From Cupriavidus sp. BIS7 (GTDB lineage: Bacteria > Pseudomonadota > Gammaproteobacteria > Burkholderiales > Burkholderiaceae): a DNA stretch of 42,471 nt. Below the pieces are notes generated by a model, which was not told the DNA's origin, searched no databases, and was given only the letters and a program-made list of their open reading frames with translations. The stretch lies in NCBI RefSeq assembly GCF_000292345.1, contig NZ_ALOU01000051.1, positions 1 through 42,471 on the forward strand, read 5' to 3'. Of the stretch, positions 16,902-25,200 are shown in pieces (position 1 is the first letter of the stretch; each line of letters starts with the position of its first letter). The position numbers and the translations under genes are program-made.

Positions 16902-18356
16902 ATGAATAATATTCTACTATTCATGCTTGGCGTGACGATTTCGCTGACACCAATCACTCATGCGATCGGAGAAACTGTCACCTTCAAAGCGGGCTCTAAG
17001 TTGGTGTTTTCTGATCACACCAAAGCCAGTGGCGCAGGCGAGCTTGGAGTTGGGTGGAAACAAGCGGATTTTGCCAAGCCAAATGGCGAAACCATTCCCA
17101 TGTTCCCAACAGAGAAGCTCAGAAAAAATGGGGGGGTAGTGTTTTCCGGGCCGGATGACGTTCAAATTTCACCATCAGGGAGATTTGCCGTCTTTTTTGT
17201 CGATAGGATTGGAGTCTTGTCTCCTGCTAATAATGCGCCACAAATATCCGTTGAAAGTAGGCAGTACTGCCCTGTGCTGGATACTCAATCAGGCTGCATT
17301 AAGAGTAATTTGACCGGTCAAATGTGTGGTGGGGAATGGGACTCAAAAGAAGACCTATGGAAGGTCGACAGTCAGGCCGACACGCCGGGAGACACACAGG
17401 CCATGCTGCATGGCGCCTCTATCAATGCGGCTGACATCTGGAGCAAATACGTGCATGCAAAGAGTTCAAATTCTAAATTGAAATTAGCGAGTCTAATCGC
17501 TGATAGTCAAGGGATTCAAAATGTCATGGCGTGCGATCCTCCAAGTGCCGATAATGAAGATTATTACATAAAAATTAAATCTCAGTTAATAATCGAAAAA
17601 GATCACGCTTCATTGGATTACATAAATACATGTGCCAACGTTAATGGTGAGCAAGATTTTCCTCCATTGAGCATAAATGGCGGAACAGTCTGCTTCGTTC
17701 GGGAGCCGGTATTGGACCCTAAGTCGGGAGCGCCAGTCGGCGCTGATTCGATCGCTTTGTATTATGTGGCCAGCGGGTGGAGTAATCCTGTGAAGGCAGA
17801 AGGGCGGGGATTGCTTTACGATGATACGCCAGGAAAAATCGTTGACGCCTTTTCATTGAATGTTGGTCACGGGGAAAAGATCGTCGTAATCCATTACATG
17901 GATGTGCGAAACTCGCTCGCAGAACAAAATTCGTCGGGTAAGTTCTACTCTGTGGATGTTTTCGAATCGATAGGGGGCGCCCTTCGTCGTGATGAGCGAA
18001 TTTCTGATTGGTTTGGGTCTGGCTACAGCTTTATTTCAGATGGGTCGAGGTTGCTCTATAAATTTCCTTACCTATCGAGAAAAGATGTTCTACTGGCCGT
18101 GGATTCTCCTTTCGCCATTCTGATGACTGAGGATGCCGATATTTATGTTAGGTTGAAATTTAGAAGTTATCTATTTGATCTGCCAAATATTATCGATAAG
18201 ACTAGGAAATATCTAATCAAAGGGGATCAGGCTACTGTAAACAAAGCTTCGGCCGGATGGTGCAGAGTTATTTACTCCGGGGGGGTGAGGCCCCTTGAGA
18301 TGTGGTTGATGTGCAGTGCGCTTGACGTTGATTCGCGACCGAAGAAGGCAAATTAG
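16902..18356 (+). CDS. Exported immunity-like protein A, probable partner of the upstream effector
   Basis: A 484-residue protein with a signal peptide (LLFMLGVTISLTPITHA), so it is probably periplasmic, where a peptidoglycan-attacking effector must be neutralised. It begins 13 bases after the effector stop. Its N-terminal region (about residues 100-210) aligns by eye with the 362-residue protein downstream: ISPSGRF, RQYC...SGCIKSNLTGQMCGGEW and NVMACDP. Its C-terminus (about 440-480, YLIKGDQATVNKASAGWCRVIY) matches the SH3-like end of the same protein. A middle part (about 310-400, VDAFSLNVGHGEKIVVIHYMDV) resembles the 202-residue protein. Conserved cysteines suggest disulfides. DNA is AT-rich: I counted 35% GC at 17581-17640. 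The immunity role is inferred from position and export. Confidence 0.7.
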   Translation: MNNILLFMLGVTISLTPITHAIGETVTFKAGSKLVFSDHTKASGAGELGVGWKQADFAKPNGETIPMFPTEKLRKNGGVVFSGPDDVQISPSGRFAVFFVDRIGVLSPANNAPQISVESRQYCPVLDTQSGCIKSNLTGQMCGGEWDSKEDLWKVDSQADTPGDTQAMLHGASINAADIWSKYVHAKSSNSKLKLASLIADSQGIQNVMACDPPSADNEDYYIKIKSQLIIEKDHASLDYINTCANVNGEQDFPPLSINGGTVCFVREPVLDPKSGAPVGADSIALYYVASGWSNPVKAEGRGLLYDDTPGKIVDAFSLNVGHGEKIVVIHYMDVRNSLAEQNSSGKFYSVDVFESIGGALRRDERISDWFGSGYSFISDGSRLLYKFPYLSRKDVLLAVDSPFAILMTEDADIYVRLKFRSYLFDLPNIIDKTRKYLIKGDQATVNKASAGWCRVIYSGGVRPLEMWLMCSALDVDSRPKKAN

Positions 18357-18387
18357 TGTTCTATTAATGTCGAGCAATTCAAAGCTA

Positions 18388-18409
18388 GCTTACGAAGGCG
18401 ACAAAACCA
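18388..18409 (+). repeat. PAAR-start repeat, copy 1
   Basis: These 22 bases are identical to 20719-20740 inside the intact PAAR gene. They encode AYEGDKT in the PAAR frame and lie 31 bases after the stop of the 484-residue immunity-like gene. Confidence 0.85.
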
Positions 18410-18417
18410 GTCGCGAC

Positions 18418-18471
18418 GTATTCCAGATGGCGGAAGCATTCGATGGCGGCAGGAAAGCGGTAACGGGACGG
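18418..18471 (+). repeat. 54-bp repeat, displaced vgrG-start copy
   Basis: An exact 54-bp copy of 11842-11895 in the same orientation, including the bases just before the vgrG start codon. Homology decays within about 11 further bases. It is embedded in AT-rich DNA unlike its own composition. Confidence 0.9.
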
Positions 18472-18503
18472 AAAACTTATTGGCGTGTTCTGCGGAGTAA
18501 GTA

Positions 18504-18998
18504 ATGAAAAATAGATGCGCATGCCTCATTCCCGCATTTCTTATCATTGGGGGTCACATAAATTTGTGCTTTGCTGCGGATGGTCTTTGCTCCGATAGTG
18601 AGTCGGCACTTTTTAATTGCGCGCTCGCCTCAAAATTTTCATCGCTGTGCGGGTCGAAGAGCAACGGTACCCTAACGTATCGACACGGGACAAAAGAAAG
18701 TATTGACATGGAGGTGTCCGACCCGGGGCAGCAGCGCGGGCGCGTTTTCTATTTTAGCAACACGCCATATGCGGGTGGAGGGGAGGCTCATATTAGATTT
18801 TCAGAGGGTAAATATACTTACTTTCTTTACGATAAAACGATAAGAACCGAAAATGGGCATGATTTTTCTGCTGGGGTAGTTGTTTATCGAGATAAGGTGA
18901 AAGTATCCAATAAAGTTTGCGATAACGATGCCTCGATACGAGAAAATGCATATTCAAATTTAACAAAAGAAGAATATGAGGATATAAAGTCAAAGTAA
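18504..18998 (+). CDS. Exported immunity-like protein B (164 aa)
   Basis: A 164-residue secreted protein: the signal peptide runs to about residue 24 (CLIPAFLIIGGHINLCFAADG). The mature part has FNCALASKFSSLCGS, GTLTYRHGTKESIDMEV, RFSEGKYTYFLYDKT and a late cysteine (NKVCD). This pattern of a cysteine pair, a YRxG strand and a YxY strand resembles a family of small periplasmic proteins I have seen beside T6SS effectors, but I cannot name it. ATG 18504 has GGAG 6 bases upstream within the relic frame and overlaps the relic stop. It is not similar to proteins A or A-prime. With no toxin gene immediately upstream, it looks like an orphan immunity gene. DNA is AT-rich. Confidence 0.65.
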   Translation: MKNRCACLIPAFLIIGGHINLCFAADGLCSDSESALFNCALASKFSSLCGSKSNGTLTYRHGTKESIDMEVSDPGQQRGRVFYFSNTPYAGGGEAHIRFSEGKYTYFLYDKTIRTENGHDFSAGVVVYRDKVKVSNKVCDNDASIRENAYSNLTKEEYEDIKSK

Positions 18999-19000
18999 CA

Positions 19001-19019
19001 TATGAAGGCGACAAAACCA
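19001..19019 (+). repeat. PAAR-start repeat, copy 2
   Basis: These 19 bases match 18391-18409 and 20722-20740 at 18 positions. The single change, C to T, turns TACGAAGG into TATGAAGG and so creates the ATG used as the apparent start of the following gene. The repeat begins 3 bases after the stop of the 164-residue gene. Confidence 0.75.
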
Positions 19020-20090
19020 TCTCGAACAAGTCTTGAGGTTGCCATCTTGAAGAATGCAACTTTGACGTTTCAGAAGCCAAGTGCTGCGCCGTTTCGAGGC
19101 GACTCGGCTAGCGTTCATGCTGTTTGTATCGGCGCTATGTTTGCCACGGCCATGCTGCTGACGAGCCCTACTTTCGCCGCGCCGCAGTCCACGCTCCGCT
19201 TTGCTTTGCCGGGTGGTGCAGCCATTCTCTATAGCAAGGCCGCGAACCCTCAAGACCCATTACCAGAACGTGCTTGGCACAAGGCAGTTTTCTATTTTCC
19301 GAACGGAGCGGCGTTCGGTCTGTTGCCGAGAAGTGGAGAATCGAATGCGGGCGGCGGCACACAAATGGAACCGCCGAGCGACGGCAATATTTCGCCGTCC
19401 GGTCAGTACGTTGTCATCGCGCGAGACGAACAGGGGACAGTATCGACGGGGCCTGGGCAGGCGGAGTCCATACTGGGTCGGGAGTACTGTTCCATGATTG
19501 AGATACGCACGGGATGTATTACCGCCGATCAAACTGGTGAGATATGTGGAGCGGGCTGGCAGACTGGTCAGCGTGAGCAGTGGGGAACGGACGAGCAGAC
19601 GTACATGATACTGAAGCGGGACCGTCCATCGGTAAGTCGCCTTCTGCGCGCTATTGGTACCGGGCAACCTGCGCAACTCGTCATCGCCGACGATTCCGGT
19701 GCCGACAATGTCTTGCGTTGTGATCCACTTTCATCGGCCAATCGTGCGTCTTATCGAAAGGTTGCGGCCGTCTTGTATGCGGCCGGTGCACACAATGATG
19801 CACGCTTGATCGACGTTGCACTTTCAAAAGCCGATATCAGTTCCGCTGTTACACCAACGTCGGTAGCCGGGGAAATCGAGTATCGAACCGCAACCGTGTC
19901 GGTGCAGAAAGCGATGCTCTATACCTTGCCAGATGATGGTCACGCGAGTCGGGCCTATCTGGTCCAGAATGATACGGTAAAGGTGTTGAAACAATCCCCG
20001 CCCGGCTGGGCCTATGTGGACTACGTCAACGCCGCCGGCAACCATTTGCTTAGATGGATCAAAGCCGACCAACTTGCGATTGTGCCGTGA
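19002..20090 (+). CDS. Exported immunity-like protein A-prime, paralogue of protein A
   Basis: A 362-residue paralogue of the 484-residue protein A. Shared blocks are ISPSGQYVVIARDEQG, REYCSMIEIRTGCITADQTGEICGAGW, ADNVLRCDP and the C-terminal SH3-like segment YLVQNDTVKVLKQSPPGWAYVDYV. The hydrophobic core of a signal peptide (AVCIGAMFATAMLLTSPTFAA) lies unusually deep, at residues 39-60. ATG 19002 falls inside a PAAR-start repeat in another frame and has no ribosome site. TTG 19047, with GAGG 8 bases upstream, is a fair alternative that shortens the leader by 15 residues. The stop overlaps the next gene by 4 bases (GTGA). It is probably an orphan immunity protein acting with the next gene's product. 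Confidence 0.65.
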   Translation: MKATKPSRTSLEVAILKNATLTFQKPSAAPFRGDSASVHAVCIGAMFATAMLLTSPTFAAPQSTLRFALPGGAAILYSKAANPQDPLPERAWHKAVFYFPNGAAFGLLPRSGESNAGGGTQMEPPSDGNISPSGQYVVIARDEQGTVSTGPGQAESILGREYCSMIEIRTGCITADQTGEICGAGWQTGQREQWGTDEQTYMILKRDRPSVSRLLRAIGTGQPAQLVIADDSGADNVLRCDPLSSANRASYRKVAAVLYAAGAHNDARLIDVALSKADISSAVTPTSVAGEIEYRTATVSVQKAMLYTLPDDGHASRAYLVQNDTVKVLKQSPPGWAYVDYVNAAGNHLLRWIKADQLAIVP

Positions 20091-20695
20091 CGTCGCGCAA
20101 GTATCTTACAACCGGGTTGCCCCTCTCTTGGGCCTTTCGACGGAGGCGGCTTAATGGTGTTTTCGCCAAAATAGTATGTGGCCTGTTAATGTCGCTCACT
20201 ACATCAGCCTATGCTGTTGCCGGAGACACCGTTGCATGCCCTGTTTTATCACCTAAGAACGGGGTTTTCTCCGCTGATCAAATTTACAGAGATTCACTGA
20301 TCGCGATCGAAAATGGCGGCGAGGATTACCCTGTCATCGTTTCGCTATTTCTTCCGAGTGATGGATATTGCAAAAAATACGTCGTTGCGAAATATTCCCA
20401 CGAAGGAGTGGATCCGGTTGTTGATTCCTTGTTTTTTGAGAAAATAGATGATCAAGTGAACCTGATCACAATCGTCCATTGGGCTGTAAATCATCGCGGT
20501 ATTGGTACCTTCGGTAATATTTATCAAGTGTATGCCTATAAGAGAGGCGGTCAGACCGGGGCGCTTGTGGAAAACACTGAAATTACGAACAACAGCGTGA
20601 TGACTGGGATGGATGGATATGACAATGGTAGGCCAATTACATTCAAATATAAAACGGCCGGTGCCACAAGAAAACTTCTCAAGAAAATAAAATAG
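20087..20695 (+). CDS. Exported immunity-like protein C (202 aa)
   Basis: A 202-residue secreted protein. The signal peptide has a strongly basic start (FRRRRLNG) and a core VFAKIVCGLLMSLTTSAYA. The mature part contains GVFSADQIYRDSLIAIENGGEDYPVIV, KKYVVAKYSHEGVDPVVDSLFF, VNLITIVHWAVNHRGIGTFG and GMDGYDNG...FKYKTA, which look conserved, but I cannot assign a name. GTG 20087 is preferred because it overlaps the upstream stop as GTGA, a typical translational coupling; the frame is open back to 20054. The region from PVVDSLFF to the end resembles residues 310-400 of protein A. Coupling to A-prime suggests the two form a complex. It ends 11 bases before the PAAR gene. Confidence 0.65.
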   Translation: MTSRKYLTTGLPLSWAFRRRRLNGVFAKIVCGLLMSLTTSAYAVAGDTVACPVLSPKNGVFSADQIYRDSLIAIENGGEDYPVIVSLFLPSDGYCKKYVVAKYSHEGVDPVVDSLFFEKIDDQVNLITIVHWAVNHRGIGTFGNIYQVYAYKRGGQTGALVENTEITNNSVMTGMDGYDNGRPITFKYKTAGATRKLLKKIK

Positions 20696-20706
20696 GCGAT
20701 TTAATC

Positions 20707-20964
20707 ATGTCAAATTTGGCTTACGAAGGCGACAAAACCACCCACGGCGGCGTGATCCTGACGGGTTCCGACCGCATCACGGTCAAGGGTCGACGTGCGG
20801 CACGCCAGGGCGACCTCGTGTCATGTCCCATCCATGGCGAAAACCGTATTCTTGGCGGTACGACGCGGATGACCGACGGCGGCGTTCCCCTTGCCCGCGA
20901 TGGCGACGTGACCGAGTGCGGGAGCGTCCTGATTGCCACCACGACTGGCGCGACGGTCCGGTAG
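20707..20964 (+). CDS. PAAR-domain T6SS spike-tip protein
   Basis: An 85-residue PAAR protein that sharpens the VgrG trimer and helps dock effectors. The sequence is compatible with the short beta-sheet cone: GGVILTGSDRITVKGRRAARQGDLVSCPIHGENRILGGTTRMTDGGVPLARDGDVTECGSVLI. Cys and His residues (CPIH, ECG) are placed like the zinc site at the tip of PAAR folds. It has no extension, so it is a stand-alone tip and not an effector carrier. Composition returns to GC-rich here (70% by my count of 20761-20820), in contrast to the genes just upstream. Its first codons are the source of the two scars upstream. The next gene starts directly after its stop. Confidence 0.92.
   Translation: MSNLAYEGDKTTHGGVILTGSDRITVKGRRAARQGDLVSCPIHGENRILGGTTRMTDGGVPLARDGDVTECGSVLIATTTGATVR
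20719..20740 (+). repeat. PAAR-start repeat, intact copy
   Basis: The 22 bases inside the intact PAAR gene that recur at 18388-18409 exactly and at 19001-19019 with one change over 19 bases. They encode AYEGDKT. Confidence 0.85.
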
Positions 20965-22203
20965 ATGCCGATTGATTTTGAGAGGGTGCCGCCCCGGGTA
21001 CCTGTGCCGTCACCGCCGCGCCTGTCGCCCATCCTGTGGGCGATCGTGCTGGTTGCGATTGTTGGGGTGGGTGCCGGGCTGACCGTCGTGCTTTGGCCGA
21101 AGGGCGCGTCCTCGAACACGCTTTGGTTCTGGTGCTGTGCTGTCTTCTTTCCAGTCCTCGTCTGGATACTCTCGCTGAGTGTATCGCTCGGAATCGGCTA
21201 TGCGCGGCGCGCTGAAGCCATGGCGATCAATCTTGTCAGCGATCGCTTCGAGCAGGAATGTCACACGCAGGCAAGCCAGCCGCTGGTTGTGCTCGGGCAC
21301 GCATGGTGCTTTGCCGCTCAGGATGAGGACAACAATGCCGAGGGGGTGGTCAACGGCCGCCTGCAACTGGGCTCCCGACCTAGCGGGGCGCAGCCCGGCA
21401 CCGCTGTCATTGCGCGCTGGCTGGAAGTGCCAGGCATGTCGTTCCAACCCGGCAACGGACGTGTCGAGCACGATCGGCACCAGGCCGTCAGTCACTGGCT
21501 CCTGGATCGGCTGGTGGATCGCATCGGTGGTGGTCTGGCGGCACTGCCCGCCCGTACGGTGCTGCGCGTGGAATTGTGCTCCCATTGCCTGGCGGAAGCC
21601 GCCGAGGTACAGGCCCATCTGCAGGAACGCATTCTGGCCAAGGCGCCCACTCTTCAGGTCAAGGTCAAGCTCAACGAGAGCGCGGATCACTTCTCGCTGT
21701 TTCGTGCGGATGACTGGCACGATCAGATCAAGCCTCGCGAAGCCCGCTTGTTTTTGGCAATTCAGTTACGCAAGGCCGTCAGCGAGCTGCTGCGGGATGG
21801 CCTTGCCGAATCCGGGGTGGCCCTGTTGGTCGCGCAGCCAGGCACCGTGCGCAATCCGCCGCCCTTGTGCCTCCACCGCCCGGCCAAGGGTAAGGCCGAC
21901 GGCAAGCGCGAGCCTTATGAACTGGCAGTGCGCTGGTGCGGAGCCGATGCAGCGCAGGTGCGCACGATCTGGAGCCACTCGCTGTCCGAAGACCTGACGC
22001 ATCCGGTCAAATCCTGGCCCCAGTTCAGCCATGACGTACGGTGGGTGGATGTTTGCTCGTCCGTGGGCAATTGCGATGGTGCTGGCGCCTGGCTCGCCAC
22101 TGCACTTGCCCTGGAACATGCGCGGCTGACCGGCAGTCCCCAACTCGTCCTTTCCCAGCAAGGCGATGACCTGATCGGTCTTGCATGCACGACATCAACA
22201 TGA
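20965..22203 (+). CDS. Two-helix membrane protein of a T6SS vgrG island, function unknown
   Basis: A 412-residue protein. A proline-rich start is followed by two membrane helices at about residues 23-45 (ILWAIVLVAIVGVGAGLTVVL) and 54-76 (WFWCCAVFFPVLVWILSLSVSLGI), then a large soluble domain of about 330 residues. I do not recognise the domain. It begins directly at the PAAR stop (TAGATG), and its own stop overlaps the start of the TssM-like gene as ATGA. It is therefore made together with both and probably acts with the TssM-like protein at the inner membrane, as an effector loader or adaptor. Other proteins of similar placement, such as T6SS adaptors, are possible analogues; this is inference. 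Confidence 0.7.
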   Translation: MPIDFERVPPRVPVPSPPRLSPILWAIVLVAIVGVGAGLTVVLWPKGASSNTLWFWCCAVFFPVLVWILSLSVSLGIGYARRAEAMAINLVSDRFEQECHTQASQPLVVLGHAWCFAAQDEDNNAEGVVNGRLQLGSRPSGAQPGTAVIARWLEVPGMSFQPGNGRVEHDRHQAVSHWLLDRLVDRIGGGLAALPARTVLRVELCSHCLAEAAEVQAHLQERILAKAPTLQVKVKLNESADHFSLFRADDWHDQIKPREARLFLAIQLRKAVSELLRDGLAESGVALLVAQPGTVRNPPPLCLHRPAKGKADGKREPYELAVRWCGADAAQVRTIWSHSLSEDLTHPVKSWPQFSHDVRWVDVCSSVGNCDGAGAWLATALALEHARLTGSPQLVLSQQGDDLIGLACTTST

Positions 22204-25200
22204 ACGAATACAAGTCCCAGCCCGTCGCACTCTGGTTCGGCATTGCCGTCGTCGCCATTTTTGTGGGCCTGATGGTGGCCGCTTTCGCCAACGGGCCGGA
22301 GATCGGATGGACAGGCCATAAGTTGGTGGCGATCGAATTGGGCCTGCTTTCCGCCTGTTTCCTGCTGCTGCTCTTTGTACGGTTCTTCGAGGCTGTGCTG
22401 CTCAAGATCGCCTCGATGAAAGCCGTCCGATGGGCGCTGTCCTACGACAAGAACAAACAGGCACAAGGTGGCGCGGCGTCAACCGCCGAATCGCAAGCGC
22501 AGGCCCGTGCCTTGCGCGAAGCCCTTCGCTCGATGCATGGATCGCGTTGGCGCTATCGCCAGCCATGGCTGCTGCTGACCGGCAACGATAACCTGATCGG
22601 CCGGCTGGTGCCCGAGCTTGCCGAGTCCGGCTGGAGGATCACTCCGGATGCCGTCCTGCTCGGGGGCAAGGCCAACGCCGACGACCAGACCGATGCGTCC
22701 TGGCTCCGACAGGTCTACAAGCTGCGACGCCGCCGACCGGTGGATGCAGTGCTTCTTGTGAACGATGGCACCAAGGACGTGACGGCAGAACGTCGTGGAT
22801 TCCATGACGGCATCCAACTGACCCGCATCACCGACACATTACGGTGGTCTGCTCCCGTCTATGCGCTCGATGTCGTGCAATCCGATCAGGTTGCCGGCAG
22901 CGATACGCCCTTGATCGCGTGCGAAACGCCGCGACAGGCCAATGCCGCAGCGATTAGCGCACAGTTGCAGACCTTGCGCGACCAGATCGCACAACGTAGC
23001 CTGGCGAGCCTGCCTCAGCAAGGCCGGGAGCGGTACCTGGGACAGCTGTCTCAGAAGTTGGATACCCGGTCGGAGGCACTGGCCAACTGGCTTGGCAGAC
23101 TGATATCCGGTCAACACCGACGCCCCATGATTCGGGGCATTCTATTTGCCCCATGTCACGGCCCAGCGACTGCTAGTTCTGTCACCGAGCTGCCGCTCTG
23201 GCATTACGTAACGGAAGCAGTCAGGCGTGTGCCCGGACGCCGGACGGTGTCGCATCCGGTCACCATCTTTACGGCTCTTGCGCTGATTGGGGTCGCGCTT
23301 TGGACCGCCGGCATGCTCATCTCCGGCCTGCGCAATGAACACGATCTCCGCACCGCGCAGCAGGCAATGCACGACCTCCAGTCCGCCCCCGACGCCGCCG
23401 CACGCCTGAAAGCCCTGGACTCGCTGCAACAGCAGATCCAGCGCTACGAGTACCGCATCCAGCACCATGCACCGATTTTTACGCGCTTCGGCCTGAATCG
23501 TGACGAGGAGGTGCTGGCTGCACTGTGGAAGCCCTACGCCAAGGCCAGCCGCGACATCCTGGTGACGCCGGTGGTGCAGGATCTCGAGGCCACGCTGGGC
23601 GATCTGTCGCAGTTGCAGACCAGCGGCCTGAGCGACGAGACCAGCAAATGGGCGCTGGAGGGCCGCAACACGCTCAAGGCCTACCTGATGCTGGCGCATC
23701 CGGAGCGGGTGGAATCGACCTTCCTGGCGCAGCAACTGGTGCAGCACTGGTCCACCGACGCGAGGATCACCCCGGGACAGAAGCAGGACCTGGCCGAGCG
23801 CTTCGCCAGATTCCATGCCGAGCATCTGAAGTCCAATCCGGACTGGCGTATCGAAGCCCGGCCCGAGCTCGTGGGCGGCGCGCGCCAGACGCTGCTGGCG
23901 GTGATTGGCGAGCGTAATGCGGTCGATACGATCTATCAGCACGTGCTCGATGGCGCCGGCCACAAGTACCCCGACCAGACACTGGCATCGCTGACGGTCG
24001 GCACGGACCCGCGTGGGCTGGTGCGCGCCGCCGCCATCGTGCCCGGCGTCTTTACCCGGCAGGCATACGAGGGCTACGTGGAAGGCGCCATCGACAAGGC
24101 CGCGAAGCGTCAGGATGTGGCCAATGACTGGGTGCTCACCGACGGCCAGCCGCAACAGGCACCATCGAGGACGAGCGAGTCGGCCGAGGATCTGCGCCGC
24201 ACGTTGACGGAGCGGTACTTTGCCGACTATGCCGAGCACTGGCAGCAGTTCATGAACGGGATGCAGTGGGAGCCAGCCGCAACCTTGCCCGGCGTCGTCG
24301 ACCAGCTCAAGCTGATGGCCGATGCGCGCCAGTCGCCCGTGATCGCGCTGATGAAGTCGCTCGAATACCAGGGCGGCGCCGGCGTGCGCAAGGATTCGCT
24401 CGCCGAAACCCTCGTGGCCAAGACCCAGGGCATCCTGGGCAGGAAGGACGATACCCCTGACGCCGCCAGGCCCGATCCGGCCGGGCCGCTCGCGGCGGCC
24501 TTCGGTCCGGTGCTGCGGCTCGCGGGTCAGTCCGGGCAGGGTGGTGCAGGCAACAGCGAGCTGAGCCTGCAACGCTACCTGGACCGTGTCACCGCGGTGC
24601 GACTGCGCCTGCAGCAGATAACCAACAGCGCTGATGCCGATATGCAGGCGCGGCGGATTGCCCAGTCGCTGTTCCAGGGCAAGGGGTCGGATCTGGCAGA
24701 CACCCATGCCTACGCCCAGCTCATGGCCGCGAGCCTCGGTGCCGAATGGGCCGGCATGGGCGATGTGCTGTTCGTGCGCCCGATTGCCCAGGCCGAGCAA
24801 GCCGTGCTGCAGCCCGCGCAGGCAAGCCTGAACGAGGCGTGGCGGCAGTCCATCGCGCTGCCGTGGAACCGAGCCTTCGCCAGTCGCTACCCGTTCGCCA
24901 ATACGGCCAACGACGTATCCTTGCCGGAACTGGCGCGCCATATCCGCCCGCAAAGTGGCCTGATCAACGCCTTCCTCATGGCCGAACTGGCCGGCGTGCT
25001 GGTGCTGCAAGGCGACAGGTGGGTGCCCGTCGGCAGCGGCACGCAGGGGCTGACCTTCGATCCGGCCTTCCTCAAGTTCATCAACACGTTGCAGCGCGTT
25101 GGTGCCCACCTGCTGGTGCAGGGTGGTCCTCAGTACCGGTTTGAACTCAAGCCGATCCCGACCCCCGGTCTGACCGACACGTTGCTGACGATCGACAGCC

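Larger units (their letters stand above)
18367..18504 (+). pseudogene. Chimeric relic: PAAR gene start joined to vgrG gene start
   Basis: A 45-codon open frame. Codons 1-14 (MSSNSKLAYEGDKT) match the beginning of the intact PAAR gene at 20707 (MSNLAYEGDKT). From 18418 the DNA is an exact 54-bp copy of the vgrG start (11842-11895), giving VFQMAEAFDGGRKAV. The frame then ends after a few unrelated codons. Its stop codon TAA overlaps the ATG of the next gene (TAATG). Neither a PAAR nor a VgrG domain is complete, so I read it as a recombination scar and not a working gene, although it might still be translated and couple translation to the next gene. Confidence 0.75.

Noticed and set aside
18367..20740. 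CRISPR array suggested by repeated 19-22 base segments
   Set aside because: Only three copies with very unequal spacing (about 610 and 1720 bases) containing genes; they are remnants of a PAAR start.
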